Shown here: piece by piece, positions 48,096-57,308 of the stretch
How the letters are laid out: every line of letters starts with the position of its first letter
Position numbering within the stretch: position 1 is the stretch's first letter
Assembly (NCBI GenBank): GCA_026389335.1
Contig: JAPLIB010000012.1
Span: forward strand, 1 to 64,000
Source: Cyanobacteriota bacterium
GTDB taxonomy: Bacteria; Cyanobacteriota; Cyanobacteriia; PCC-6307; Cyanobiaceae
Direction of reading: 5' to 3'
Length of the DNA: 64,000 nucleotides
Notes under the pieces: generated by a model
What the model saw: the letters and a program-made list of their open reading frames with translations, nothing else
Told to the model about the DNA's origin: nothing
Database searches by the model: none
Position numbers and translations under genes: made by a program

Positions 48096-49946
48096 TCACG
48101 CCAGGCCTTCAACCCCTGATCGGAGGTGGGCGCTCCCAAGACCTGCACAAAAACTCTGCCATTGGGAAGCCTGCCGGATCGGCAAGCTTCCCCAGAGCTC
48201 GATCTGCTGCAGCCCCTGGGCCACCGGCAGACCGGAGAGTAGGAATTCCCGCCAATCCAGCAAAAAAAGCAGGCCCAGCAGGCTGCGATTCATCAGCGGT
48301 TGCCGCGGGTGGCTATAGGGAATCACCGTCCATTGACAGCTGAGAGTCTCCACATCCACAAGGCTGGCCAGCCGACGGGGGAAGGCCAGGGCGTAGCCGG
48401 GCGACGCCTCCAATGCCTGCTCAATCCAAGACCGGCTGGGCCAATCAGCCTCAGCGACACAGATCACCACCCGCAAGGGGATATGGCAGATCTGCTCCGG
48501 CGGCAACAAGCGATCCACCAATGTGGCGCCCCAGCGGGGGTTCAGGGTCTGGATCGCATTGAGTTCAATCAACATGGTGCCTCCCAGCTGCAGAGGCCTG
48601 GTGATATCGGTACTGATGATATCCACGCCAACATTCGAGATTCCCAGTGTTTCCGCAATCGCCACAGCCATCTGGACCAGACTGGGATGGACGCGATCCA
48701 GCCACTCACTGTAAACCCAATTCGAACGATTCTCCAGATCAGCACTAAGCACCACCCTCGTGCCAACCGGCAAGACGCCCTCAGGGACAAAGCCCTGACT
48801 CGCAATTAGCCCCAAGACAGCATCATTCAATTCAACAGGCCTTGAAATATATTCTTCAGCTCCATCAAGCAGTCGCAGGCTATTAGCCTGATCCAACAAT
48901 TGAGCCACCGTTCCACTCCCATCCCCAATCAAGAATGGCGGCTCAAGCCGCAAGACTCGCACCAGCTGGCTGGCGATCACAACCATCCGATGGTAGGCAC
49001 CCTCAACGTGCTGCTCCACCAAAAGCTCGGAATCCGTGTGCGCCTTTGCCCGCAGCAAAGCCTGCTGGAGCCCCTCCAAATTCGTGATGCCAATGGTGAC
49101 TCCTCGCCCCTGCTCAGCATCACAAGGCTTGACGACGCAGGGATAGCCAATGCTCTTGACAGTGGACTGAATAAGAACCTGACTTGATGACAATGGAAGC
49201 CGACACTGGCGTGGAACCGGGAAACCCAGCCTAGAAAGGACTTGATTAGTATAAGCTTTCTGCCGACAGATATGAGCAGCAAAAAAAGAATCAGAATCGC
49301 AGGCAGTTGAACAAACCAAACGAGAGAAATGTCCCGTACCAAGCTGCAGAATCGGCCACTCAGTCACTCCCGCAGCCAACTGCCATACCGCCAAGTCTCG
49401 CTGATGGGCATAACTGACCACGGCATTGGTCAGGGCGTGACGGCTCAGATAGCCGGCCAGGCGAGCAAGCTTCTGCACTTCGGCAGCCAAATGAGCCCGG
49501 ATCAACGCAGAGGCGTCGTCACGAATCTCCAGCGTCCAAACCAATATCCGCACCGCCAACTGCAGAGAGGTGCCCACCAGATCATGGTGAGGCCCTCGCA
49601 ACAGGTGGCTTTCAATATCGGGCCGAAAAGCAGAAGGAACAACACAAGAGTCCAGCTGGACGGGAGCGATCAACCGCTCGGTTAGCTGTGCACATAACAG
49701 GGAAAGGCTCACCTCATATCCACCCTCACCATTGGCGATAGCAGGCTCAAACTTCGCAAGATCCAGCTCTGGGAAGAGCTCGTCCAGTCGCTTGACGAGC
49801 CCTGAACAAGGCAGCAAAGGCAAGGCGATGCCAGCGGGACCCTGCACCACAAGATCAACTAACCAGCCAGGCCCCATACCTGAAAGCGAAGGCCCATGAA
49901 GCTCGCGCACCTGGCGATAAGCCCAGGTGCATAAAGGCAATACCAC
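48096..49946 (-). CDS. Cyanophycin-synthetase-like ATP-grasp protein without Mur-ligase domain
   Basis: A 616-residue protein. Residues 12-200 resemble the N-domain of CphA (VRELHGPS, IANGEGGYEVS). The ATP-grasp fold at about 200-485 follows CphA order: LQLGTG at 200-205, KAYTNQVLSRLGFPVPR, VVKPCDAEQGRGVTIGI at 271-287, LLVEQHVEGAYHRMVVI and GVDIIS...LIELNA with E461/N463 as metal ligands. CphA adds Asp and Arg to cyanophycin and continues with a Mur-ligase half of about 390 residues; here a 130-residue tail without a GTNGKTT loop replaces it. It may ligate amino acids or short peptides; substrate unknown. Codon use is more AT-tolerant than its neighbours. Confidence 0.8.
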   Translation of the reverse strand: MVLPLCTWAYRQVRELHGPSLSGMGPGWLVDLVVQGPAGIALPLLPCSGLVKRLDELFPELDLAKFEPAIANGEGGYEVSLSLLCAQLTERLIAPVQLDSCVVPSAFRPDIESHLLRGPHHDLVGTSLQLAVRILVWTLEIRDDASALIRAHLAAEVQKLARLAGYLSRHALTNAVVSYAHQRDLAVWQLAAGVTEWPILQLGTGHFSRLVCSTACDSDSFFAAHICRQKAYTNQVLSRLGFPVPRQCRLPLSSSQVLIQSTVKSIGYPCVVKPCDAEQGRGVTIGITNLEGLQQALLRAKAHTDSELLVEQHVEGAYHRMVVIASQLVRVLRLEPPFLIGDGSGTVAQLLDQANSLRLLDGAEEYISRPVELNDAVLGLIASQGFVPEGVLPVGTRVVLSADLENRSNWVYSEWLDRVHPSLVQMAVAIAETLGISNVGVDIISTDITRPLQLGGTMLIELNAIQTLNPRWGATLVDRLLPPEQICHIPLRVVICVAEADWPSRSWIEQALEASPGYALAFPRRLASLVDVETLSCQWTVIPYSHPRQPLMNRSLLGLLFLLDWREFLLSGLPVAQGLQQIELWGSLPIRQASQWQSFCAGLGSAHLRSGVEGLA

Positions 49947-50263
49947 CAGATCAAAAGCACAGGAACAAGTCGTTCATGCCGAAAGCAGTCTCGTTCACCA
50001 ACGCAAACGCCACTTCGGCACTTCATAAACCTCCAATCTCTCCAGCCAAGCTCCTAGCCTACTGACCGGGTCACCCCGACCTTGAGGGCGGAGTTAGCAA
50101 CGCTGGCACATGTCCTGAGCCTCAGCGCAAGATCACGCAATCCACTCAGAATGCAGACGAATACTCTCAACCAAGAAAATGCACATTGCGAGAGTGCAAT
50201 GTGCCTTAAATCCTGACAATCAAGAATTCAGAGCCAAGAATATTCCGCCCAGATTCACTGACC
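49947..50263. other. AT-richer intergenic region upstream of the ATP-grasp gene
   Basis: About 317 bp. No gene supported. A short palindromic GGGTCACCCCGACC-like element lies near 50069-50083. The ATP-grasp promoter is expected here, or it may be read through from the small ORF upstream. Confidence 0.45.
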
Positions 50264-50464
50264 CTACAACAGGCTCGGGCCATTCCAGGCGATGCTCACC
50301 TGGTCCTCGATTTTTGCGCCAAGCTCTTCAAGGCTAAGCAGGCAGGAACCAGAGACCTCCTCAACGGCGTGCAGAGCAGGAATCGGGACGAAGCTGGCAA
50401 AATCAGGGCCGCCGGCTTGCTTTACTACCGGAGAGAGTACAGCTTGCATTTCTAAAACCAGCAC
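50264..50464 (-). CDS. Small ORF of 66 residues, unknown function
   Basis: GTG 50464 (or ATG 50449, 61 residues) to TAG 50264. The sequence has an MQAVLSPVVKQAGGPDFASF N-terminal part, a single Cys, an acidic SLEELGAKIED segment and a short hydrophobic end. No family recognised. It is coded with plausible codon use, lies on the same strand as the ATP-grasp gene 317 bp downstream and next to a GT1 pseudogene. It could be an independent small protein, a peptide substrate of the ATP-grasp enzyme, or chance. Confidence 0.45.
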   Translation of the reverse strand: MLVLEMQAVLSPVVKQAGGPDFASFVPIPALHAVEEVSGSCLLSLEELGAKIEDQVSIAWNGPSLL

Positions 50465-50500
50465 AAAACAAATCTATTTGAAACCGAAAACCAAGATTTG

Positions 50501-51593
50501 TCAACAGACTTTTTGCAGATGTTTAACGGCCAGGTCAATGCCTTGGAGAGCGGCCGCGTAGGTGGTGGCCGGCAGAATCGCCCCGGCGGCAGGCGGCTGG
50601 CACAGCAGGGCGGCAACCTGCTCGGGATCGAAACGATGGGGAGGGACGGCCCAGCCCAGGCCCTGCTCCAGCGCCAGCCGAGCATTGAGGAACTGGTCAT
50701 TGCCGAAAGGTTCGATCACCAGCTGACATCCACCATCATTGGCGGCGGCCAAAGTTCCCATCCCGCCATGGATGAAGGCCATACACAGCGCTGGAGGGAT
50801 CCAACTCGCGGAAGGCCCAACCCTTCACCAGGATCAAGGATTGGCCCAGCAGTTCAGCCACCCGCAGATGATTCTCCAGCACCAGAACTGGATCCACCAG
50901 CGGTTGACTGCTGAAAGCCAGCCCAAGCGGCGTCCGGTGGTAGTCAGTATTGCCAAAGAGGATCTTCGAAGCACCAGAAACCGGTTCGGATCCAGTCGAG
51001 CTGGGGATAGTCGGCAGGCACGAATTTCTCAGGCACCGCGTGGAGGCGCAGCAACGGCGGTAGATCGTCGCGGTCGTCGCGGCTGCCCAGCAGCTGCTGC
51101 CGCAACGCTGCATCCAGCTGATCCAGCCCCACCGCCCAGGGATGGGGCTCCCTGCGGGAAGCCTTCAGGCGCTCGTAATCAATCATGGAACCGCTGTTGA
51201 GCCCCACCTCCACCCAGCGGCAGCCGCTCACCCGGGCGACCAGAGACAGCAGCGGCAGGTTGCGGGTACCGATCAGCACGTCCTCCGACCTGAGAAGCGC
51301 CAGCAGAGAGAGGATCTGGGCCGTGATGCGCTGGCGATATAGCGCTCATTCCAGACCACCAGCTCAGGCGGCTGCAGCCAATGATCCCAATGGGATGGTC
51401 TGGTGGCGGCCTCCCCCGGTCCCACCTTCTCCCCAAAGGGGATCACCTTGAGCGCAGCCCGACTGGCCAGCGCCTGCATGGCGGGATTACAGGCAAGCCG
51501 CACATCAAAGCCTTGGCGCTGCAGGGCACAACCAAGGCCCATCAGGGGCAGATGATCGCCGAGAGGGCATGGGGTGGCCGGCAGCGCGGTCAT
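50501..51593 (-). pseudogene. GT1-type (MGT/UGT-like) glycosyltransferase with several frameshifts
   Basis: Four overlapping frames together read as one GT1 protein. N-terminus: GDHLPLMGLGCALQRQGFDVRLACNP. Middle: SRDDRDDLPPLLRLHAVPEKFVPADYP, then LGLAFSSQPLVDP and LILVKGWAF. C-terminus: FIHGGMGTLAAANDGG and EPFGNDQFLNARLALEQGLGW, the UDP-sugar-binding HGG...NDQ region. At least three frame changes occur, near 51275, 50950-51100 and 50740-50790. Intact members have about 400 residues. Multiple lesions favour true decay rather than a single sequencing error. Confidence 0.8.
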
Positions 51594-52123
51594 CGGCGGC
51601 AGGCCCGGGCCATCGAGATCGGCCTGGACACCGCCAAGACGACGGCGCTGGCACTGGCGGCCAAGAACCGCTCAGCAGCGATCCAGGGGAGACCAGGCCT
51701 GGAGCCGCGACAACAACGTGGGAGCGCCTGGGGGATCCAGGCTTCAGGGAGCTGGTCTGTCCAGACGGCTCAGGAGCCGGTTGCCTATCAACCGTTCCGA
51801 GCGCAAGACCCAACTCGCTCCGTGCCAATCGCCAACACCGTCTCAGGCGTACCTGCCCCCCAGCCTCACTTCAGACACGCCTGGAGCGCGCGGGTGTTTG
51901 CAGCACGTAAGAGTGGGTCGAACCAACAGGCCATTGACCGGTTCACTGCCTTCGCCTTTCGATTCCGGCCTGAACGCCTGAGCAACGCTGCAGATCCGGC
52001 GGAATCGCCTCAGCCCTGGCCAGTTGCTGAATCAAGAGAGCTGACGTCGTGCCGCGGTGCTCAGACGCGCAACTCAGCCCTGGGGGAGACCCGCAAACCA
52101 GGCCGCGACGAACCGGCCCTCGA
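51594..52123. other. Gene-free stretch between ABC1 kinase and GT1 pseudogene
   Basis: About 530 bp. Long open frames on the plus strand are present but have no family character. It may be the decayed flank of the GT1 pseudogene. Confidence 0.45.
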
Positions 52124-53800
52124 TCACTCCCCCTTGATCCCCGGCATCTGATCCAGGCGACCATCGCGCTTGAGGCGGCCCTGGGACTTCATCCAGCCCA
52201 GTCCCACCGGCAGAGCCAGCAGCAGGGGCACGGCGGTGAGGGCCGGACGATTGCTGGCCGCCAGCAGGGAGGCGGCCACCGCCAGGCCCCCCAGCAGAAA
52301 GGATTGGCCAGCCGCCTGCTGGGCCAGGGCCAGGCGCCGCAGCAGGCGATCGGTTTCCCCCGCGCGGATCTGCACCTGCAGATCCCCCTGCTCTATGCGC
52401 GCCAGGCTTTCATCCAACCGGCGCGGAATCCCCAGGGCGCGGCTGCCCACCTCGGCCGCCTGGCGCGAAATTTCATTGAACAGATCGTTGGGGCCGTTAC
52501 CGCTGGCGGTCATAAGGGGCAGCAGGTAAGGGCGGGCGATCGCCATCAGGCTAAAGCCGGGATCAAGGCTGCGGCCCACCCCTTCAAAAGTGGAGAGCGC
52601 CCGCATCACAAAAATCAGCTCGGGCGGCAGCCGAAAGGGCTGGCCGTACACCAAGTCGTAAAGATCAGACGAGAGCTTGCCCAACACATTGGCGCTGAAC
52701 GGGGGGGTGAGGGCCTCATTGAGCATCAGCCGCACCAGGCGGCGCACCGGGCCGGTTTCAATGTCGGTGGCGATCACACCGGCCTGCTGCAACTCTTCCA
52801 CCAGCGCAGCGGCATCCCGGCTGGCCGCCGCCCGCACCATGCGACCGATGCGGCTGCGCAGGCGCTCGGAAATCTGCCCCATCATGCCGAAGTCGTAATA
52901 GATGAGGGCCCCATCGGCGGCCACGGCGAGATTGCCGGGATGGGGATCGGCGTGGAAGAAGCCGAAACGCACCAACTGCTGCAGATAACTGGCAGCGCCC
53001 TTTTCAGCCACCGCCGAGGGATTGATTCCCGCCGCCAGCAGGGCCGCCCGATCGGTGATCTTGATGCCCGGGAGGTAGTCGAGGCACAGCACCCGCCGGG
53101 AGCTGAGCTCCCAGATCACGGCCGGAATGCGGATGCCGTTGTCGTCGAGAAACTGCTGGCGGAAGCGGGCGGCATGTTCGGCTTCCAGGCGGAAATCCAG
53201 CTCCCGCAGCAACACCCTGCGGCACTCCTTGGCGATGCCCACCCAGTCGCGGCCCTGGCCCCAGCGGGGATGGCGCTGAATCGCCGCCGCCACCTGCTGC
53301 AGCACCTCCAGATCCAGGCGGAACAGGCGCTCTAGGCCAGGGCGCTGCACCTTGAACACCACCTGGCGGCCGCTGCGCAAGCTGGCGCGATGCACCTGGG
53401 CCAGGCTGGCCGAACCCAGGGGCAGGGCTTCGAGATCGATGATCTCAGCGCAACGATCGCCGAGCTCAGCCTCCAGGATCGCCTGCACCACGGCGAAGGG
53501 GAAGGCTGGCACCTGGTCCTGCAGATGGGCCAGCTCCTCGACCACATCGGCCGGCAACACATCGGGCCGGGCCGAGAGCAACTGGCCCAGCTTGATGAAG
53601 GCCGAACCCAGCGCCAGGAATTCAGCCGTCAGCCAACGGGCGGTGCGGCGCTGACGCTCAGCGCGCTTTTCTGAGCTGTAGCCACCGGCATAACTCCAGC
53701 GGCGGCCATCCCACCACAGCCCCAGCATCAGCCGCAGGGCCAGCCGCCAGATCCGCAGAGACCGACTCAGACGCACCAACCAGGAGGACGAGGCGATCAA
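52124..53800 (-). CDS. ABC1/ADCK (UbiB-like) atypical kinase
   Basis: A 558-residue protein of the UbiB/ABC1 family. FIKLGQLLSARPDVLP carries the family KxGQ motif; LEALPLGSASLAQVHRA is the Ala-rich nucleotide loop; VVFKVQRPG the catalytic Lys; RFGFFHADPHPGN the catalytic region and DFGMMG the metal-binding motif. Two C-terminal membrane helices follow (about 500-540). These proteins support quinone/plastoquinone metabolism in membranes. TTG 53800 overlaps the upstream stop (TTGA), so it is coupled to the small gene at 53797. Confidence 0.92.
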   Translation of the reverse strand: MIASSSWLVRLSRSLRIWRLALRLMLGLWWDGRRWSYAGGYSSEKRAERQRRTARWLTAEFLALGSAFIKLGQLLSARPDVLPADVVEELAHLQDQVPAFPFAVVQAILEAELGDRCAEIIDLEALPLGSASLAQVHRASLRSGRQVVFKVQRPGLERLFRLDLEVLQQVAAAIQRHPRWGQGRDWVGIAKECRRVLLRELDFRLEAEHAARFRQQFLDDNGIRIPAVIWELSSRRVLCLDYLPGIKITDRAALLAAGINPSAVAEKGAASYLQQLVRFGFFHADPHPGNLAVAADGALIYYDFGMMGQISERLRSRIGRMVRAAASRDAAALVEELQQAGVIATDIETGPVRRLVRLMLNEALTPPFSANVLGKLSSDLYDLVYGQPFRLPPELIFVMRALSTFEGVGRSLDPGFSLMAIARPYLLPLMTASGNGPNDLFNEISRQAAEVGSRALGIPRRLDESLARIEQGDLQVQIRAGETDRLLRRLALAQQAAGQSFLLGGLAVAASLLAASNRPALTAVPLLLALPVGLGWMKSQGRLKRDGRLDQMPGIKGE

Positions 53801-54129
53801 GAGACGGGACGCTCCAGCCGGCGAGCCAGATCGGCCACCTGGGCACGCAGGGCATCGATCTGCTCCTGGGGGTCGGTGCTGACGGTGCGCGCCGCAGAAC
53901 GGCTCCAGGACACGGGCACCGCAGCCTCCTCAGCGCTGGCCTCGCCGCGCTCCAGCCGTTCAGCCTCCAGCTCCACCTCTTCCCAGAACAGCTGCCACTC
54001 CTGCTGCAGCCGAGCCGGAGCGTCCTGGGCCAGTACCGCCAGACCGGCGGCGGTGTCCACCAGTCCACTGCCCACCCGAGCGGCCAGTCGGCCGAGAGCG
54101 GCCTGGAGCAGGGACTGGGGCGCGCTCAT
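53797..54129 (-). CDS. Small conserved-type protein upstream of the ABC1 kinase
   Basis: A 110-residue acidic protein without a recognised domain. The N-terminal half is helical (LLQAALGRLAARVGSGLVDT), the middle EEVELEAERLERGEAS is highly charged, and the C-terminal QIDALRAQVADLARRLER is a short coiled coil. Its layout recalls phasin-like or accessory scaffold proteins, but no function is claimed. It overlaps the kinase start by 4 bp and is probably its partner. Confidence 0.7.
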   Translation of the reverse strand: MSAPQSLLQAALGRLAARVGSGLVDTAAGLAVLAQDAPARLQQEWQLFWEEVELEAERLERGEASAEEAAVPVSWSRSAARTVSTDPQEQIDALRAQVADLARRLERPVS

Positions 54130-54164
54130 CGGCTGGCCGGAAGATTCAGAGAACTGTGCCAGAT

Positions 54165-54728
54165 CTAGGGAGTTGTCGGCGGACTGGCGGCTGGGGCCTC
54201 GGCCGTGGGGGCCGCCGGTGCGGGCGCGGCGGGCGGAAGCGGCGGCGTGATCAGCGGCGACGGAACGGGCACGGACTCCTGGGCAGGCGCAGGCGCGGGC
54301 GACGCGACGGAGTCCTGGTTGTCCGCTGGCGAGGCGTCGAGCTGCTGAAAATCCGCCTCATTCTGCTGCTGCTGTGCCTGCTCGCGGTCCGCCATCTCCG
54401 CCTGGCGCTTGCCCAGTTCGGCCGCATCGCGCTGCTGCTGGCGCTCCAGTTCCAGCAGATCAAGATCGCCGCGGATCTGGTCCTGACGATCGCCGTACTG
54501 CTTCCTGAGGCTGTCGAGCTCGGTGCCGGGGAAGGACTGGACGCCGAAGCGCTGCATGTCCCGCCAGACACCCACCACCGACAGATCGAGCAGCCTCATG
54601 GTGAGGCCATAGCCCAGGCCGAAACAGAGGCCGAGGCCCAGCGCTCGGCGCCAACTCCAGGGCCTCCGGCCTGGCAGCCGGCGGCGCTGCTGGGGCTGGA
54701 TGGTGCTGGCGGACGGGGACTGGGGCAT
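54165..54728 (-). CDS. Single-pass membrane protein with coiled coil and Ala/Pro tail
   Basis: About 187 residues. A basic N-terminus (QQRRRLPGRRPWSWRR) precedes one membrane helix (ALGLGLCFGLGYGL, about 35-50), a DUF-like MRLLDLSVVGVWRDM segment, a Glu/Gln-rich coiled coil and a Pro/Ala-rich C-terminus. Positive-inside rule predicts a cytoplasmic N-terminus. ATG 54728 precedes the charged region; upstream codons look non-coding. It precedes the small gene and the ABC1 kinase by 35 bp on the same strand. Unknown function. Confidence 0.65.
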   Translation of the reverse strand: MPQSPSASTIQPQQRRRLPGRRPWSWRRALGLGLCFGLGYGLTMRLLDLSVVGVWRDMQRFGVQSFPGTELDSLRKQYGDRQDQIRGDLDLLELERQQQRDAAELGKRQAEMADREQAQQQQNEADFQQLDASPADNQDSVASPAPAPAQESVPVPSPLITPPLPPAAPAPAAPTAEAPAASPPTTP

Positions 54729-56029
54729 TAGGGCGGTAAGCGATTTGGCAGCCGATCTCGTACTGCCATTGTCTCCCTTGGGAGGCGCTGGCGGCCCCCA
54801 TTGCGCGTCCGCTCCCTGGCAAGGCGAGGGGGGATCAAGAGGAAAGTCGGTGACATTCAGCCGAGATGACGGCCATGAGGGAGATCGCACTGGCGAGCTG
54901 GGCTTTTCTTCAACCGTTTGGCTTGAGGACAGCCGACGACGCTCCAGGTAGGCGCCGGGAACGATTCAGCGATCGAGCGAGCCTCACGGGAACGACAACG
55001 CCAGAGACTCGATGAATTGGAATCGCCATTTGCGCCTATCACTCATCGCAACAATCTGCGATTGCCCAATCCTGAGCCCGCCAAATCCAATTACCACCGG
55101 TTGACAACTTTTGCGCCTTGATTACCATGGGCAGAAATCCTAAAGAAGCCATTCATGGCCATTCTGGCCCTTGCTTTTACTCTGGTGTTTCCTTAATTCT
55201 CCCCTAAAGTGGCTTGCTCGCCTAATCAGCACGAAGGGCCTCTCGCCCCATCCACCAAAGCCAACACCTCCCAGGATTCCAGCGGGACAACACAAGCGGC
55301 GACCACCGCCACTACCACCGCCACTTCCGCCGTTTGCATGACCCAAGCGAGAAGAAGGCGATGGCCCCAAAAGAACACTATCCTCGGGAAGGACAACGTT
55401 ACAACCGACCCCTATCTATCTGACCATTAAATTCATTATACCGATCATAACGGACTAAATACGGATCGTAGAATTACGATCGCCGAAGTCAACGAAAGCA
55501 TTCTACACGCTTACTGCCATCTTAGCCACGCCAGAAGAAGCTTCTACATCTCCAGCACCTCTCGATGGACAAACTTCTCCACCGGTAAGATCATTGAAGA
55601 CATTATCCAGGACTTCCAGATAGGGAGAAAGAAGCCTGCCCATGGATTACTGCACAAAATGACCGAAGATCTTTTCCTATCATAGCAATCTTGCCCTACC
55701 TTGACAAGGGCAACAAAAGGCCGATGATCGACGAGAGAAATGTGATCATTGACACCCATAGGACCCTTTACCCAGGCCCCGGATTGAGCGACAGGATGAT
55801 CAATGATGGCGCCAATGAAATAACGCCTTCCTCCAAGGCAAAATACAAACAACTTGTCACATAGCTGTCAGGCATGGATCTCGAGATCCAAACTCTTGTA
55901 GCTGGCGCGGCCATGCGTCTTTTCGCCGCCCGCAAAGCTCTCAACTCAATCCAGAAGGAAGGATTGAAAGAGCTAAGCGAGAAGCTCAATGTCAATCTTT
56001 GAACGTTATTGTTCCGCTGAGACCTTACT
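54729..56029. other. AT-richer, gene-poor region with decayed open frames
   Basis: About 1.3 kb of lower GC than its surroundings from 55000 on. From about 55430 to 56000 the plus strand contains fragments in changing frames that read as plausible protein (for example KIIEDIIQDFQIGRKK near 55587-55640 and SDRMINDGANEITPSSKAKY near 55790-55850), with no start codons or known domain. This suggests one or more degraded genes. Opposite-strand frames also exist, so strand and identity remain open. Confidence 0.4.
55874..56002 (+). CDS. Short ORF, possible remnant
   Basis: ATG 55874 to TGA 56002, 42 residues, Ala- and Lys-rich amphipathic helices (AAMRLFAARKALNSI, KELSEKLNVNL). It follows fragmented plus-strand coding-like sequence in the same frame after a stop at 55862-55864, so it may be the C-terminal end of a broken gene rather than an independent one. 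Convergent with argJ, 27 bp away. Confidence 0.3.
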   Translation: MDLEIQTLVAGAAMRLFAARKALNSIQKEGLKELSEKLNVNL

Positions 56030-57298
56030 TCAGGTGGTGTAATCGGCGTTAATGCGCACGTATTGATCCGACAGATCGCAACCCCAGGCCAGGCCGCTGC
56101 CGCTGCCCGCCCCCACCCGCAAGCGGATGGCCACGGTGTCGCCGCTGACGGGATCGGCACTGAGATAGGTGCCGGCGGCGCGATCCTTCATGTACTGCGA
56201 GGCCGCCGAGCGATCGAAAGGCAGGGGCTGGCCGGCCGCCATCAGCTGGTGCGCCCCCAGCCAGAGGGCCACCGCTTCAAGCGCGAAGGGCACCCCGGCC
56301 CGACCGGCGGAGGCCACGATGCGGCCCCAGTTGGGATCGCGGCCATGGATGGCGCACTTCACCAGCGAGGAGCCGCAGACCGTGCGGGCAATGGCGCGGG
56401 CGGCGGCGTCATCAACCGCCCCCTCCACCCGCACTTCGATCAGGCAGGTGGCCCCTTCACCATCACGGGCGATCGCCCGGGCCAGATGCTGCGACACCGC
56501 CGCCAGGCCGATCTCCAGAGCGGGCCAGTGCTCGGGGCTCAGGGGCTCGCCGGCTGCAAACGCCAGGAACGTGTCATTGGTGCTGGTGTCGCCGTCCACC
56601 GTGATCGCATTGAAGGAACAGTCCACGGCGCGCTTCACCATCGCCTGCCAGACATCGGCCGGCACACCGGCATCGCAGCTCAGATAGCCCAGCATCGTCG
56701 CCATGTCCGGGTGGATCATCCCCGAACCCTTGGCCATGCCGCCGATCCGCACCTTGCGGCCGCCCAGATCAGCCTCGAGGGCGATCTGCTTGACCACCAG
56801 ATCGGTGGTGAGAATCGCCCGGGCCGCCGCCTCGCCGCCCTCACTCGCCAGGGCCGCCAGCAGCGGATCCAGGCCCGCGATCAGGATCTCGATCGGAATC
56901 GGCACACCGATCACGCCAGTGGAGCAGATCAGCACCTCCTCCACATCCAGTCCCAGCCGTTGGGCCAGCTCCGCCGTGGCCTTGAGGCTGTCGATCAGGC
57001 CGCGCTCACCGGTGCAGGCATTGGCCTGGCCAGAGTTGGTGAGCACGGCCCGGGCCTGGCCGCCGCTGGCCGCCAGCCGCTCGGCGCAGAGATCGACGCA
57101 GGCGGCCCGCACCCGGTTGAGGGTGAAGCTGCCGGCGCAGACCGCCCCTGCGGGTGCCAGCAGCAAGGAGAGATCCGGATTGCCGCTGGCTTTCAGGCCA
57201 GCCGTGATGCCGGCGGCCTGGAAGCCAGCCGGGGCCGTGATGCCACCGGCGATGGGATGCCAATCAGACACAGGGGGGAAAGCGCTCAAGAGCGGCAC
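56030..57298 (-). CDS. argJ: Bifunctional ornithine acetyltransferase/N-acetylglutamate synthase
   Basis: A 422-residue enzyme of the cyclic arginine pathway, moving acetyl from N-acetylornithine to glutamate (and possibly acetyl-CoA to glutamate). LTNSGQANACTG, CSTGVIGVPIPI and GMAKGSGMIHPDMATML are diagnostic. Autocleavage occurs between A200 and T201, with Thr as the nucleophile. HGRDPNWGRI and a C-terminal SDQYVRINADYTT (T being the usual terminal residue) complete it. Confidence 0.96.
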   Translation of the reverse strand: MPLLSAFPPVSDWHPIAGGITAPAGFQAAGITAGLKASGNPDLSLLLAPAGAVCAGSFTLNRVRAACVDLCAERLAASGGQARAVLTNSGQANACTGERGLIDSLKATAELAQRLGLDVEEVLICSTGVIGVPIPIEILIAGLDPLLAALASEGGEAAARAILTTDLVVKQIALEADLGGRKVRIGGMAKGSGMIHPDMATMLGYLSCDAGVPADVWQAMVKRAVDCSFNAITVDGDTSTNDTFLAFAAGEPLSPEHWPALEIGLAAVSQHLARAIARDGEGATCLIEVRVEGAVDDAAARAIARTVCGSSLVKCAIHGRDPNWGRIVASAGRAGVPFALEAVALWLGAHQLMAAGQPLPFDRSAASQYMKDRAAGTYLSADPVSGDTVAIRLRVGAGSGSGLAWGCDLSDQYVRINADYTT

Positions 57299-57308
57299 GA
57301 AGCTGCCC

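Noticed and set aside
51381-52151. 256-residue plus-strand ORF across the GT1 pseudogene
   Set aside because: It reads antisense to recognisable GT1 sequence and has no family match; likely a GC-driven open frame.
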